Assembly: GCA_947490345.1 (NCBI GenBank)
Contig: CANLGL010000016.1
Span: forward strand, 1-64,000
Length of the DNA: 64,000 bases
Source of the DNA: Deltaproteobacteria bacterium
Lineage (GTDB): Bacteria > Myxococcota_A > UBA796 > SXON01
Direction: 5' to 3'
Shown: piece after piece, positions 1-8,085 of the stretch
How the letters are laid out: every line of letters starts with the position of its first letter
Numbering within the stretch: position 1 is the stretch's first letter
Position numbers and translations under genes: made by a program
The notes under the pieces: model-generated
What the model was told of the DNA's origin: nothing
Seen by the model: only the letters and a program-made list of their open reading frames with translations
Databases searched by the model: none

Positions 1-6
1 ACCCAC

Positions 7-1377
7 ATGCAGAGCCGCACCATCTTCGAGCTCTTGTCGGCGCGACAGCGGCGCGTCGCGACCGTGAACCTGCCGCTGACCTTTCCCGCCCGGGCCATCA
101 ACGGCATCGCGATCGGCGACATGCTCACCCCGAGCAAGGATACCCCCGGTTTCCTGTACCCCCCAGAGTTCCGGGCTACGCTCGATCGACTCGCTCCCGA
201 CTACAAGATCGACACCCACCTGTGCGATCGCGAAGACGACGTTCTGCCCTTCCTCGCCCGGCTGACCCACCTCATCGAGGAGCGCGGCAAGGTCGTGCGC
301 CACCTGATGGACTCCGAGCCCTGGGACCTCTTCTCCTGTGTGTGGGTCGAGATGGACCGGATGCAGCATTGCCTCTGGCACATCGTCGACCCGCTCCACC
401 CCCGCTTCGATGCGTCCCTGGCCGCGAAGTATCGAGAACGGATCCTGGATGTCTACCGCCTCTTGGACGTGCGCATCAGCGAGATGGTGGACCGGCGCCC
501 GCAGGGCGCCAACGTCTTCTTCGTCAGCGACCACGGCTTTGGTCCCTGTCGCTACAAGGTGTTCCTGAACACGTGGTTGGCCCAGGAGGGCTTCCTGAAG
601 TTCAAGGAAGGCGGCCGTGAAACTAGGAACCGGTTGCACGCGGTACGCAGTGTGTTGACCCGGGCCGGCGTGGACTCGCGAAAGCTCCTCGACACCGCGC
701 GCCGTATCGGTGGCGAACGCCTGCTTGGCGCTGGCGACTCTTTGTCCCGCTTCGCGGCCGAGATCGACTGGGAGCACACCAGCGCCTTCTGCCACGGCAC
801 CAACGCCATCCGCATCAACCTCAAGGGGCGCGACCGCCACGGCAGCGTCGACCCCGCCGACTACGACGCGCTGGTCGCGCGCCTGCAGGAACGCCTGTGC
901 GCGATGCGCGACCCCGAAGGAAACGTCGTGGTGCGCGCGGCGCGACGGCGCGAGGACCTCTACGAAGGGCCCAACGTCGAGCTCGCAGCCGACCTGCTGG
1001 TGGCGGAGCATGACGACAGCGTGTGGTTCTACTACTCCGAGGGCGAGGTCCCGTCGGCGGTTTTCGAGCCGAGTGGCTGGGCCAGCGGGAACCACGAGCC
1101 GGACGGGATCTTCCTGGCGTGGGGGCCCGACATCGCGCCGGGAACGCGCGAGGACACCTCGATCAACGACGTGTTTCCGACCATCCTCGCGCTGATGGAC
1201 GTCCCGATTCCCGACGACGTGGACGGCGTGGTCCTGCGCGACATCGTCGTTGCGGGACGCGCGGTGCGGCCGCGATGGACGGAGGCCACCCGCTGGACCG
1301 GCCAGGCGCGGGTCTCCGACGCCGCCACCGACCGGGCCATCGAAGAGCGCCTCCGCGGCCTGGGCTATCTGCAATAG
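7..1377 (+). CDS. Type I phosphodiesterase / alkaline phosphatase superfamily protein, 5'-truncated
   Basis: This is a metal-dependent hydrolase of the alkaline phosphatase superfamily (type I phosphodiesterase/nucleotide pyrophosphatase branch). Visible motifs are SDHGFGP (residues about 174-180), the upstream Asp/His-rich stretch EMDRMQHCLWH (about 116-126), and SGNHEPDGIF near residue 355, all typical metal-ligand regions. The C-terminus GLGYLQ is common in this family. Full-length members are usually above 500 residues and begin with a metal-binding and nucleophile segment about 70-100 residues before the point where this reading frame starts. The frame stays open to the window edge, so the ATG at position 7 is probably internal. 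The next gene starts 3 bases after the stop, which suggests co-transcription with the methyltransferase. The substrate is unknown; a role in envelope or glycan modification is only inferred. Confidence 0.8.
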   Translation: MQSRTIFELLSARQRRVATVNLPLTFPARAINGIAIGDMLTPSKDTPGFLYPPEFRATLDRLAPDYKIDTHLCDREDDVLPFLARLTHLIEERGKVVRHLMDSEPWDLFSCVWVEMDRMQHCLWHIVDPLHPRFDASLAAKYRERILDVYRLLDVRISEMVDRRPQGANVFFVSDHGFGPCRYKVFLNTWLAQEGFLKFKEGGRETRNRLHAVRSVLTRAGVDSRKLLDTARRIGGERLLGAGDSLSRFAAEIDWEHTSAFCHGTNAIRINLKGRDRHGSVDPADYDALVARLQERLCAMRDPEGNVVVRAARRREDLYEGPNVELAADLLVAEHDDSVWFYYSEGEVPSAVFEPSGWASGNHEPDGIFLAWGPDIAPGTREDTSINDVFPTILALMDVPIPDDVDGVVLRDIVVAGRAVRPRWTEATRWTGQARVSDAATDRAIEERLRGLGYLQ

Positions 1378-1379
1378 TG

Positions 1380-2264
1380 ATGGTCACCACCGATGCCAAC
1401 ACCGCCCGACAGGCAGGAATCTACGACGAGAAGCTCGGCGAGCTGAGCGACTTCGACCACCCGCACAACCTCACGCTTTTGCACCAACGGGGGCTGCTCC
1501 AGGCGATGGAGTTGACGCCGCGCGCGCGGGTGCTGGAGGTCGGCGGCCATCGTTCCGGCGCCCTGCCGTACCTGGAGCGCCATCATCAGGTGGTCGGACA
1601 CGGGATCGACGTCTCGCCCGTATGGGTCGACGCCCACAACCGCCTCGCGGCGGCGCGCGACTCGGCTACCACGTGGACGGTCGGCACCGCGGAGGCGCTC
1701 CCCTTCGGCGATGCCAGCTTCGATGGCCTGGTGGCCTTCGACGTCTACGAGCACGTCAGCGACATGCTCGCAGCGCTGCGCGAGGCGGCGCGCGTCCTCC
1801 GTCCGGGAGGGCGTCTGGTGTGCCACCTGCCGGTCGCGGACATCGGCTGGAGCTTCGACGGCTGGCAGCGTAGCCGCGACCCCGCCGACTTCGCCGCCCG
1901 CCAGGCCAGCGTCGGCCACTACCACGAACGCCTGCCGACGCGCCTCCAGATGCGCACCCGCCTGGAGTCCTGCGGCTTCGACGTGCTCGAAGTGCGTAGC
2001 TTCAACGTGTGGTTACAGCCCCTTCACGACCATCGCCTGATGCCTTGGTTGGGCAAGCTCCGCCACCGGGGGGGCGCGCGCGACGCGGCGGGGACGCCGA
2101 CGCACAGCGGCGAACTTCCTCGGCAAACTGCCAGTCGATACCAGAAGTTCTACGCGGCGGTGGCGCTGCCGTTGGCCCAGGCGCTCACCAGCGTCGATGC
2201 GATCGGCGCGCGGGTGGGGATCGGGGGGAGCGCGAGTTTTGTGGCGGGGAGATCGGGGAGGTAG
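1380..2264 (+). CDS. Class I SAM-dependent methyltransferase
   Basis: The protein has 294 residues. The SAM-binding motif I VLEVGGHRSG lies at residues 51-60. It is followed by an acidic residue after the second strand (HGIDVSP), the post-I/II region AEALPFGDASFDGLVAFD, and VLRPGGRLVCHLP, the usual motif III. This is the UbiE/Methyltransf_11 type of fold. The ATG overlaps the TGA that directly follows the TAG of the upstream phosphodiesterase, so the two genes are likely translated together. The substrate cannot be read from the sequence; the context suggests small molecules or surface glycans. The tail after residue 230 is not recognisable. Confidence 0.85.
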   Translation: MVTTDANTARQAGIYDEKLGELSDFDHPHNLTLLHQRGLLQAMELTPRARVLEVGGHRSGALPYLERHHQVVGHGIDVSPVWVDAHNRLAAARDSATTWTVGTAEALPFGDASFDGLVAFDVYEHVSDMLAALREAARVLRPGGRLVCHLPVADIGWSFDGWQRSRDPADFAARQASVGHYHERLPTRLQMRTRLESCGFDVLEVRSFNVWLQPLHDHRLMPWLGKLRHRGGARDAAGTPTHSGELPRQTASRYQKFYAAVALPLAQALTSVDAIGARVGIGGSASFVAGRSGR

Positions 2265-2281
2265 GGGGGCAACGACGGCGC

Positions 2282-2818
2282 TCACCCCGGAGCGGCGCAC
2301 ACATCTCCAGCCACGACACCGCCGCCGTCCGCAGGCATCCCGCCGATCGCGAGCCCCCTGAGCATGGCGTTGACCACCTCGATCCTGGGGTTGGCCGCAC
2401 GACCCTCCGGTGTGTCGTTGGCGGCGATCGGCTTGGTCTCGCCGAAGCCCACCGCGATCAGCCGGTGGCAGTCCACCCCACGCGAAGCGAGCGCACGGGC
2501 GACCGCGAGCGCGCGCGCTTCGCTGAGCTTCTGATTGAACGCAGACGAGCCCTCGGCGCTGGTGTGGCCTTCGACGCGGACCAGGGTGACCGAGGTTTTC
2601 CCAGCGAGCCACGCCGCCGCCGCCGCCAGGGCAGGATCGCTCTCTGCGGTGAGGGCGGCGCTGCCTGTCTCAAAGCGGATCGGGCTCGGCAAGACGAGCG
2701 TGTTGCCGTCGAGCGTGACGCCCGGCGCCTCTTGGGCACTGGCGGTCGCTGCGAAAAGGACGGCGAGCAACGGCGGGCGCAAGATGCGGGTGAGCACCAA
2801 GCCTAGACCGTCCCCCAC
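2282..2818 (-). CDS. Small OmpA-family periplasmic protein
   Basis: The protein is a signal peptide plus a single OmpA C-terminal (peptidoglycan-binding) domain. The domain runs over about residues 45-160, with EGHTSAEGSSAFNQKLSEAR matching the helical TDxxGxxxxNxxLSxxRA signature and VGFGETKP following it. The closing strand reads NPRIEVV where the family usually has NRRVEF. Two cysteines (in VDCHR and DVCAA) could form a disulfide. The GTG at 2818 overlaps the upstream radical SAM gene by 16 bases. A GTG at 2797 would give a cleaner signal peptide beginning MLTRILRPPLLAVLFAATAS and is a good alternative start. The gene lies just downstream of the radical SAM gene on the same strand. Confidence 0.75.
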   Translation of the reverse strand: MGDGLGLVLTRILRPPLLAVLFAATASAQEAPGVTLDGNTLVLPSPIRFETGSAALTAESDPALAAAAAWLAGKTSVTLVRVEGHTSAEGSSAFNQKLSEARALAVARALASRGVDCHRLIAVGFGETKPIAANDTPEGRAANPRIEVVNAMLRGLAIGGMPADGGGVVAGDVCAAPG

Positions 2819-4299
2819 TTCCCAATACCGACGCTGGGAATGGCCTTGGTCAGGGTGCTCTTCACGATTTCGCTGAGCACGGTGACGCCGCCCAGCATCT
2901 CCATGAGCTCTTCCCGGCCTTCGGACTTGCTGAGCTTGCGACGGATGAGGTCGGGCCGCATGTAGAAGTTGAGGTAGGCCTTGGTGCGGTACTGACGCAG
3001 GCGCTCAGCGGTGAAGGTCTCGGTTTCGAGCTGAGGAATCGGGCCACCACCGTTGATGGTGTAGCGACGCCAGAAGTCGCCGTCCACGTAGCCGCGTTCC
3101 TGAGCGATCCGGTACAGGTCCGTCGCGGGAAGCGCGGTAGCAACGGAGTAGCTGGCCCAGTCCAGGCCAAGACTGGCGGAGAAGTTGATCATCTCCTCGA
3201 TGTCCTGTGGCGAGGCGTCGTAGTAGCCGACCATGAAGTAGCCGCGGGTCTCGATGCCGACTTCACGCGCGATGCGGAAAGCGCGCTCGGTCTGCTCGCG
3301 CGTGATCTGCTTGTTCATGATCTTGAGCACGCGGTCGGTGCCGGCCTCGACACCCATGTGGATGCTGCGCAATCCGGCTTCCTTCAGCATCTCCAGCACC
3401 TCCCGATCGACGGTATCGACCCGGGCGCGGATGTTGAACTTCACCTTCAGGTTGCGACGCAGGATCTCCTCGGAGAACTTGCGCATGCGCTTCTTGCCGA
3501 TGGTGAAGGTCTCGTCGAACATGACGATCTCACGGATCCCGTGCTGTTTGACCAGGTACTCCATCTCGTCCACGACCAGGTTGGGCGCGCGGAAGCGGAG
3601 CTTGTCGCTGTAGACCTGGCTGCAATAGCCACAGTGCCAGGGGCAGCCGCGCGTCGTGACCATGGTCGCGAAGGGCTTGAGCAGGGTCAGGCAGTGGTAG
3701 CGGTTGACGTCGACGAGGTCCCAGGCGGGCATCGGGTACTTGTCGATGTCCTTCGGCACGGCGCGCGTCGCGTTCATCACGACCTCGCCGCCCTTGCGGA
3801 CGCACGTGCCCGGAATGTCGTCCAAGCTGGCACCGGCCTCGACGGCCTCGCAGATGTCGAGGAAGGTCTCTTCGCCATCGCCCACGACGGCCAGATCGAA
3901 GCAGTCCCAGGTCAGCGACTCCTTGGGGTAGATGCTGAGGTGCGGGCCACCGACCACCACGATCGCGTTGGGACAGCACTCCTTGACCATCTGCGCCACT
4001 TCGATGACGGCCGGCCAGCCGAGGGTCTTGGCGGTGAGCGCCACGATGTCCGGCTGGAAGTCGGCGACGCGGCTGTGCGCATCCTTGGGGTAGAGATTCT
4101 CGGCGTGCAGATCGATGTACCCGATCGGGAAGCCAGCCTCTCGGACCCAGGCGGCGAGCTGCAGAAGCGGGAGCGACGGGAAGATACCCAGCTTCTCGGC
4201 CGCCTTCTGAGATAGCGGCTGCTGATCGGCCGCTTCATGGTACTTCATGAAGAGGATGCGAGTCTTCTTGTTGCTCACGACAACCCCAGGTGCAGACAT
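2803..4299 (-). CDS. B12-binding-domain radical SAM protein
   Basis: The protein has 498 residues. The N-terminal half (about 15-165) is a cobalamin-binding-type Rossmann domain, with VVGGPH at 115-120 and VVGDGEETF at 138-146. The radical SAM core follows, with the 4Fe-4S ligands C219, C223 and C226 in RGCPWHCGYCS. Downstream are the usual core elements (FDETFTIGKKRM, GVEAGTDRVLKIMNKQ, GYFMVGYYDASPQDIEE). This architecture is shared by BchE/HpnP-like and P-methylase-like enzymes, which methylate or rearrange unreactive carbons. The canonical DxHxxG cobalamin-histidine motif is not evident, so base-off B12 binding is uncertain. The substrate is unknown. The start is the ATG at 4299; the first 12 residues are poorly conserved. 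Confidence 0.85.
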   Translation of the reverse strand: MSAPGVVVSNKKTRILFMKYHEAADQQPLSQKAAEKLGIFPSLPLLQLAAWVREAGFPIGYIDLHAENLYPKDAHSRVADFQPDIVALTAKTLGWPAVIEVAQMVKECCPNAIVVVGGPHLSIYPKESLTWDCFDLAVVGDGEETFLDICEAVEAGASLDDIPGTCVRKGGEVVMNATRAVPKDIDKYPMPAWDLVDVNRYHCLTLLKPFATMVTTRGCPWHCGYCSQVYSDKLRFRAPNLVVDEMEYLVKQHGIREIVMFDETFTIGKKRMRKFSEEILRRNLKVKFNIRARVDTVDREVLEMLKEAGLRSIHMGVEAGTDRVLKIMNKQITREQTERAFRIAREVGIETRGYFMVGYYDASPQDIEEMINFSASLGLDWASYSVATALPATDLYRIAQERGYVDGDFWRRYTINGGGPIPQLETETFTAERLRQYRTKAYLNFYMRPDLIRRKLSKSEGREELMEMLGGVTVLSEIVKSTLTKAIPSVGIGKWGTV

Positions 4300-4420
4300 G
4301 GTAGCACCGGGTTTCGGCCGCCTGAGCGATGCGGGACCAGAATGTCAGCCAACGGTCAGGCGTGCTACAGCAGCGCGTCTGGTGCTAAGCTGCCTCCGCA
4401 CCACAAACTAGGATTCCGCC

Positions 4421-4966
4421 ATGCTGCTCGCCTTCGCCCTCGCCGCCTGCACTACCGAGGACCCCGACACCGGCGACTCGGGTGACACCAGCGGTGACTC
4501 CGGCCCCACGATCACCGCGCCCCCGCTGGTGATCAACGAGGTTCTCGCCAAGAACGACGCCTACAACACCGACAATGCGGGGGAATACGACGACTGGCTG
4601 GAGCTGTACAACCCCAGCGACACGATCCTCCAGCTGGACGGCTTCTACCTGACCGACACCGAAAGTGAGCCCACGCTGTACCAGTTCCCGGCCGGCAAGG
4701 GCATCCAGGGCCAAGGGTACCTCGTGGTGTGGTGCGACAAGCAGGTCGAACAGGAGACGGCGGACGAGCTCCACGCCACCTTCAAGCTCGGCGCCAAGGG
4801 TGACTTCGTCTTCCTCAGCTACTCCGAGGACAATCAGGTGGTCACGGCAGACTCGGTGCGCTGGGACAGCGACCAGACCGCCGACCTCGCGGCGGCGCGC
4901 GTTCCCGACGGCTCCAAGAACTGGGTCAACCAGCCGCCGACGTACGACGAATCCAACGGCGGCTGA
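4421..4966 (+). CDS. Lamin-tail-domain (LTD) lipoprotein
   Basis: A very short signal sequence ends in the lipobox LAAC, with the lipidated Cys at position 10. It is followed by an acidic D/T/G/S stalk (TTEDPDTGDSGDTSG) and a lamin tail domain starting near residue 37. The signature is VINEVLAKN, EYDDWLELYNPSD and LDGFYLTDT, which is the conserved INE...E...WIEL.N...V.L.G..L.D pattern. LTDs are immunoglobulin-like adhesion or binding modules common in secreted bacterial proteins. With 181 residues the protein is just lipid anchor, stalk and one LTD, so it probably acts as a surface adaptor. No catalytic domain is present. It is a single gene pointing away from the radical SAM gene. Confidence 0.8.
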   Translation: MLLAFALAACTTEDPDTGDSGDTSGDSGPTITAPPLVINEVLAKNDAYNTDNAGEYDDWLELYNPSDTILQLDGFYLTDTESEPTLYQFPAGKGIQGQGYLVVWCDKQVEQETADELHATFKLGAKGDFVFLSYSEDNQVVTADSVRWDSDQTADLAAARVPDGSKNWVNQPPTYDESNGG

Positions 4967-5033
4967 GCCCAGCTTTTGGGCGATGCGCCAGAATTAGCCG
5001 CTCCGTAGACCGGGGCTGGCTGCGCATCGCGTA

Positions 5034-5429
5034 TCACTCAGGCACGGTCGCCTCGCCCACCACCCCAGCCCGCCCGTCGGTGGTGACCCCCGCGATCCCG
5101 ACCGCAACGGCGGAATAGTCGGCGGTAGGCAGCCCCAGGACCTGACGGACGGCTTCGTCGCGCAGGCGCGCCGTCGGCGTATCCGGCGTCGACCACAAGA
5201 CCATCCGCCACGTCGACGCGCAGTCGCCGACGCTGGGTCGCATCCGGGCAACGGCGGAGGCGACGTTCTGGCGCTCGAGGGCGAGCATCTGGGTCGGGGT
5301 GAACTGCTCGCGGCCAGCCAGCCACTCGCGGTAGCGGTCGTTTCGCCACGTCACCACCTCGATAAGCGGGGCCTGACAACGGGCGACGCGCACTTCTTCC
5401 GGCTCGCATGCGAGCAGGAGCCAGATCAA
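5034..5429 (-). CDS. Small lipoprotein of unknown function
   Basis: Starting at a TTG that overlaps the upstream TGA (TTGA), the frame encodes 131 residues beginning MIWLLLACEPEE, an almost minimal signal sequence with lipobox LLAC. A longer reading in the same frame exists, but it would run antiparallel through the neighbouring membrane-protein gene in another frame and has shadow-like composition, so the TTG start is preferred. The mature part contains two further cysteines (VARCQAP and GDCAS) that could pair, and a central WRNDRYREWLAGREQFTP segment. I do not recognise a family. The gene is last in a three-gene operon with dsbD and the DUF1279-like gene. Confidence 0.6.
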   Translation of the reverse strand: MIWLLLACEPEEVRVARCQAPLIEVVTWRNDRYREWLAGREQFTPTQMLALERQNVASAVARMRPSVGDCASTWRMVLWSTPDTPTARLRDEAVRQVLGLPTADYSAVAVGIAGVTTDGRAGVVGEATVPE

Positions 5430-5719
5430 GTGGCCGTCGGCTCGCCAAGCAGCCGCCGCCGCACTTTGACCGCCACCGGCAAGAGCGCGGCCACCAGCGC
5501 GACACGCGCCGGCATCAGCAGCTTGGCGATGAGGTAGGCACCGGCAAACGTACTCGCACTCCCAACATGGCTCTCCAGCCAGGGCCAGTCCAAGCCAAGC
5601 TCGATGACCACCGCCGCGACGGCGAGGTTCAGCCCGAAGACGGAGAACCACACCACCAACCCCAGCGTCCCGTACTCTTCGATCAAGGCGCGAGCGCGGT
5701 CAGAGAAGCGTCGCATCAT
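5426..5719 (-). CDS. DUF1279/FAM210-like membrane protein
   Basis: This 97-residue protein has two predicted membrane helices (about 17-40 and 58-82). It carries the motif IEEYGTLGLVVWFSVFGLNL near the N-terminus, as in DUF1279/FAM210 proteins, where a soluble amphipathic start leads into YGtvG...h.s.s. A positively charged C-terminus (VKVRRRL) suggests a cytoplasmic tail. The ATG overlaps the dsbD stop by 4 bases (ATGA), and its own stop overlaps the next TTG start, so the three genes are translationally coupled. The function is unknown; the context suggests envelope redox or membrane homeostasis, as inference only. Confidence 0.65.
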   Translation of the reverse strand: MMRRFSDRARALIEEYGTLGLVVWFSVFGLNLAVAAVVIELGLDWPWLESHVGSASTFAGAYLIAKLLMPARVALVAALLPVAVKVRRRLLGEPTAT

Positions 5720-7938
5720 CGCGCCTTCGCTTTGGCGCGTGCCATGACCGCTTCGAAGTCCGGCGCCGCCACGAATCCGACGGTGCGCTCCAGGATCGAG
5801 CCGTCCGGGCCGACGAAGACCACCGTGGGCAGACCCATCACGCCGTACTTCTTCTGCACTGCGGCCACGACGGGATCGGCCTTATCGGTGCAATCGATCA
5901 TCACCGTCACGAAGCCTTCCGACGCCGCGACCACGCCCGGTTGGGTGTAGGTCAGCTTCTCCATTTCGTGGCAGGCCGCGCACCATTCGGCGGTGAAGTC
6001 GATCATCAGGGGCTTGCCGCCCGCCGAGGCGGAGGCTGCCAGCCCCGCCTCTTCCGTGGCCAGCCAGTTGATGCCGGGACCGCTCGGCGCCACGACGCCG
6101 CCAGTGGGCCCACCAGCGACCGCACCCATCCGTGGGAGCAGGAAGCCGGACGTCATCAGCGACCCGACCAGTAACCACGCCCCCACCAGAACCGCGACGA
6201 GCGTGTACAGCTGACGCACCCGCGAGACCCAGAAGCCCTCATCCTCCGCGGCGTCCGGCCACGCGAAAACACCGGTGACGAGCAGCGTCCCGGCCGTCAA
6301 GAGCGCCACCTGCAGGTCGGTGAACAGGGTCTTGGTGAAGAAGATGGCCATCAGCAGGAGCACCGGACCGAAGCCCTTCTTGACCAGCGCCATCCACGCG
6401 CCGCGCTTGGGGATCGCCGAGATCGCGACCCCGGCAACCAGGAAGATCATCCCCATTCCGGTCGAAAACGCCGCCATGAGCGCGGCGCCCAGGCCGATCT
6501 GGCCTTCGCTGGCGATCTTGCTGAGGATGGCGATCACCACGGGACCGCTGCACGGGCCGGCGAGCACACCGCCGATCATGCCGAACACGAACGACACGCC
6601 GTGCCCACCGCGCTTTTCGTAGCCGGAGACGCGACTCTGGATGAAGCCCGGCACCTGAATGTCGAAGAAGCCGAACATCGACAACGACAACGCCACGAAG
6701 AGCACCCCGATGCCGCCGACGAGGTACGGGTTCTGCATCTGGCTGCCGAAAAGCCCGCCGGTCATCGCCATGACCACGCCGAGCCCGGTGTAGACCAGCG
6801 TTTGCCCCAGGGTGTAGGACAGCGCCAACGAGAACGCCTCCACCTTGGTGGTAGCTCCGCGCGCCCCGATGATCGCCATGGTGATGGGAACCATCGGCAA
6901 AACACAAGGCGTGAACGACACCGCTACGCCGGCCATGAAGCAAAGGACGAGCAGGAACAGCAGCCCCCGTTCTGCGGCCGCCGCAAAGGCGTCGGGCGAC
7001 TCGGGAACGGTCGACGCGGGCGCGAGAACCGGCGCCGTGTGCGCCGCTGGTGCGGGGTCGACGAGGGTGGCGGGGTCGGGGAGCGTCGCCACCTGCCCCG
7101 CGGGGAGCACCACGACCGGCACCTTCACGGCCTCGGCGGTCGGCATCCGACACAACGCCACCCCCTGGCAGGCCTGGTAGGCGAAGTCGACGGTCACGGT
7201 CGCCCCACCCTCCGGCCCGGAGATCGGTGCCACCACGGTAAAGTCGGCGACGAAGTCCTCCCGGAAGCTGCCGTCCTCGACCTTGCCGCTCGGGGTGGCG
7301 GGAGGGAGTACGAGCTCACCGACGGTGTAGCCAGCGGGCTCGCTGACGCTGAGGCCGACAAACATCTTGTTGATGTGCCATTCGCCCTGGAGGTCGACGT
7401 GGATGGCCACCGTGCCATCGGCGGACCGCGCCGCCGTGAAGAGCGCCGCGGGCGCGTCGGCGGGGGCCGCCTCGGCGGCGCCGATGCCCGGTACCGGGGA
7501 CAGGCCGGCGACCGAGACCGTGGCGGTGAGGGCATCCTCGCGCGCTGGGTAGCAGAGCCCGACGCGACAGGCCTGGTGCCGCGCCAGGAGCTTCACCGTG
7601 TAGGTGCCGGGCGAGCCTGCGGGGAGGGTGAGCGGCAGGAAAAGCACGGTGTCGCCGGCCTCGTAGGTCTCCCGCTGCCGGGACGGATTGGCGGGGTCGG
7701 CGACGAGCTTTCCCGGGGGCTCCACGAGTGCGCCCACCCCGAGCCCGCCGGCGTCCACCACCTCGATCTCGACCATGTCCGCGTAGACGTGGGCGCCCGG
7801 CGGCACCAGCAGGTGCACTGGCAGATCGATGGTGGCCCCCGCCGTGCCGAGGGCGTCCGCGACCTCGATGCGGACCGGCGATTCCTCGGCGAAGGCGACC
7901 GCGGCGTAAAAGGCGAAGGCGGCAGCGAGCACGGGCAC
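5716..7938 (-). CDS. dsbD: Thiol:disulfide interchange protein DsbD with duplicated alpha domain
   Basis: DsbD carries electrons from cytoplasmic thioredoxin through the inner membrane to periplasmic thiol proteins. The domain order is: signal peptide (1-17), a DsbD-alpha-like domain with C124/C129 (HQACRVGLC), a second alpha-like domain with C257/C263 (YQACQGVALC), a multi-helix transmembrane core (about 325-605) with C345 in SFTPCVLP and C463 in GPCSGP, and a C-terminal thioredoxin domain with C653/C656 (WCAACH). Typical DsbD has about 570 residues and one alpha domain; here there are 740 residues and two. All catalytic cysteine pairs appear present. GTG is the start codon. The two downstream genes follow without gaps. 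Confidence 0.93.
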   Translation of the reverse strand: MPVLAAAFAFYAAVAFAEESPVRIEVADALGTAGATIDLPVHLLVPPGAHVYADMVEIEVVDAGGLGVGALVEPPGKLVADPANPSRQRETYEAGDTVLFLPLTLPAGSPGTYTVKLLARHQACRVGLCYPAREDALTATVSVAGLSPVPGIGAAEAAPADAPAALFTAARSADGTVAIHVDLQGEWHINKMFVGLSVSEPAGYTVGELVLPPATPSGKVEDGSFREDFVADFTVVAPISGPEGGATVTVDFAYQACQGVALCRMPTAEAVKVPVVVLPAGQVATLPDPATLVDPAPAAHTAPVLAPASTVPESPDAFAAAAERGLLFLLVLCFMAGVAVSFTPCVLPMVPITMAIIGARGATTKVEAFSLALSYTLGQTLVYTGLGVVMAMTGGLFGSQMQNPYLVGGIGVLFVALSLSMFGFFDIQVPGFIQSRVSGYEKRGGHGVSFVFGMIGGVLAGPCSGPVVIAILSKIASEGQIGLGAALMAAFSTGMGMIFLVAGVAISAIPKRGAWMALVKKGFGPVLLLMAIFFTKTLFTDLQVALLTAGTLLVTGVFAWPDAAEDEGFWVSRVRQLYTLVAVLVGAWLLVGSLMTSGFLLPRMGAVAGGPTGGVVAPSGPGINWLATEEAGLAASASAGGKPLMIDFTAEWCAACHEMEKLTYTQPGVVAASEGFVTVMIDCTDKADPVVAAVQKKYGVMGLPTVVFVGPDGSILERTVGFVAAPDFEAVMARAKAKAR

Positions 7939-8009
7939 CCCGAGAGACGAACCTGGGCGGTGCTATCATGGGAAACCAACACGGGCCTGCGCGGCAGGGA
8001 TGGAGTGGA

Positions 8010-8054
8010 GGCCCGCTGCGGGCCGGAGGGACAGCCCGGCGCGCCGCAGGCGCG
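8010..8054. repeat. GC-rich palindrome pair (REP-like) upstream of the glycosyltransferase
   Basis: Two hairpins sit side by side in the non-coding gap between the dsbD start and the glycosyltransferase start. GGCCCGC/T/GCGGGCC is at 8010-8024 (7-bp stem) and CGCGCC/GCA/GGCGCG at 8040-8054 (6-bp stem). They are linked by a purine-rich GGAGGGAC segment. There is no T-run, so a simple intrinsic terminator is not supported. They may form in the leader of the glycosyltransferase mRNA or be part of a dispersed repeat family. Confidence 0.5.
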
Positions 8055-8085
8055 GCCGCCCCCGCCCCGAGATACCCGCCCCTCC

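Noticed and set aside
6601-8085. N-terminal extension of the GT2 glycosyltransferase
   Set aside because: The frame is open but antisense to dsbD, with His/Arg/Gly-rich composition; the family start is at GTG 8086.
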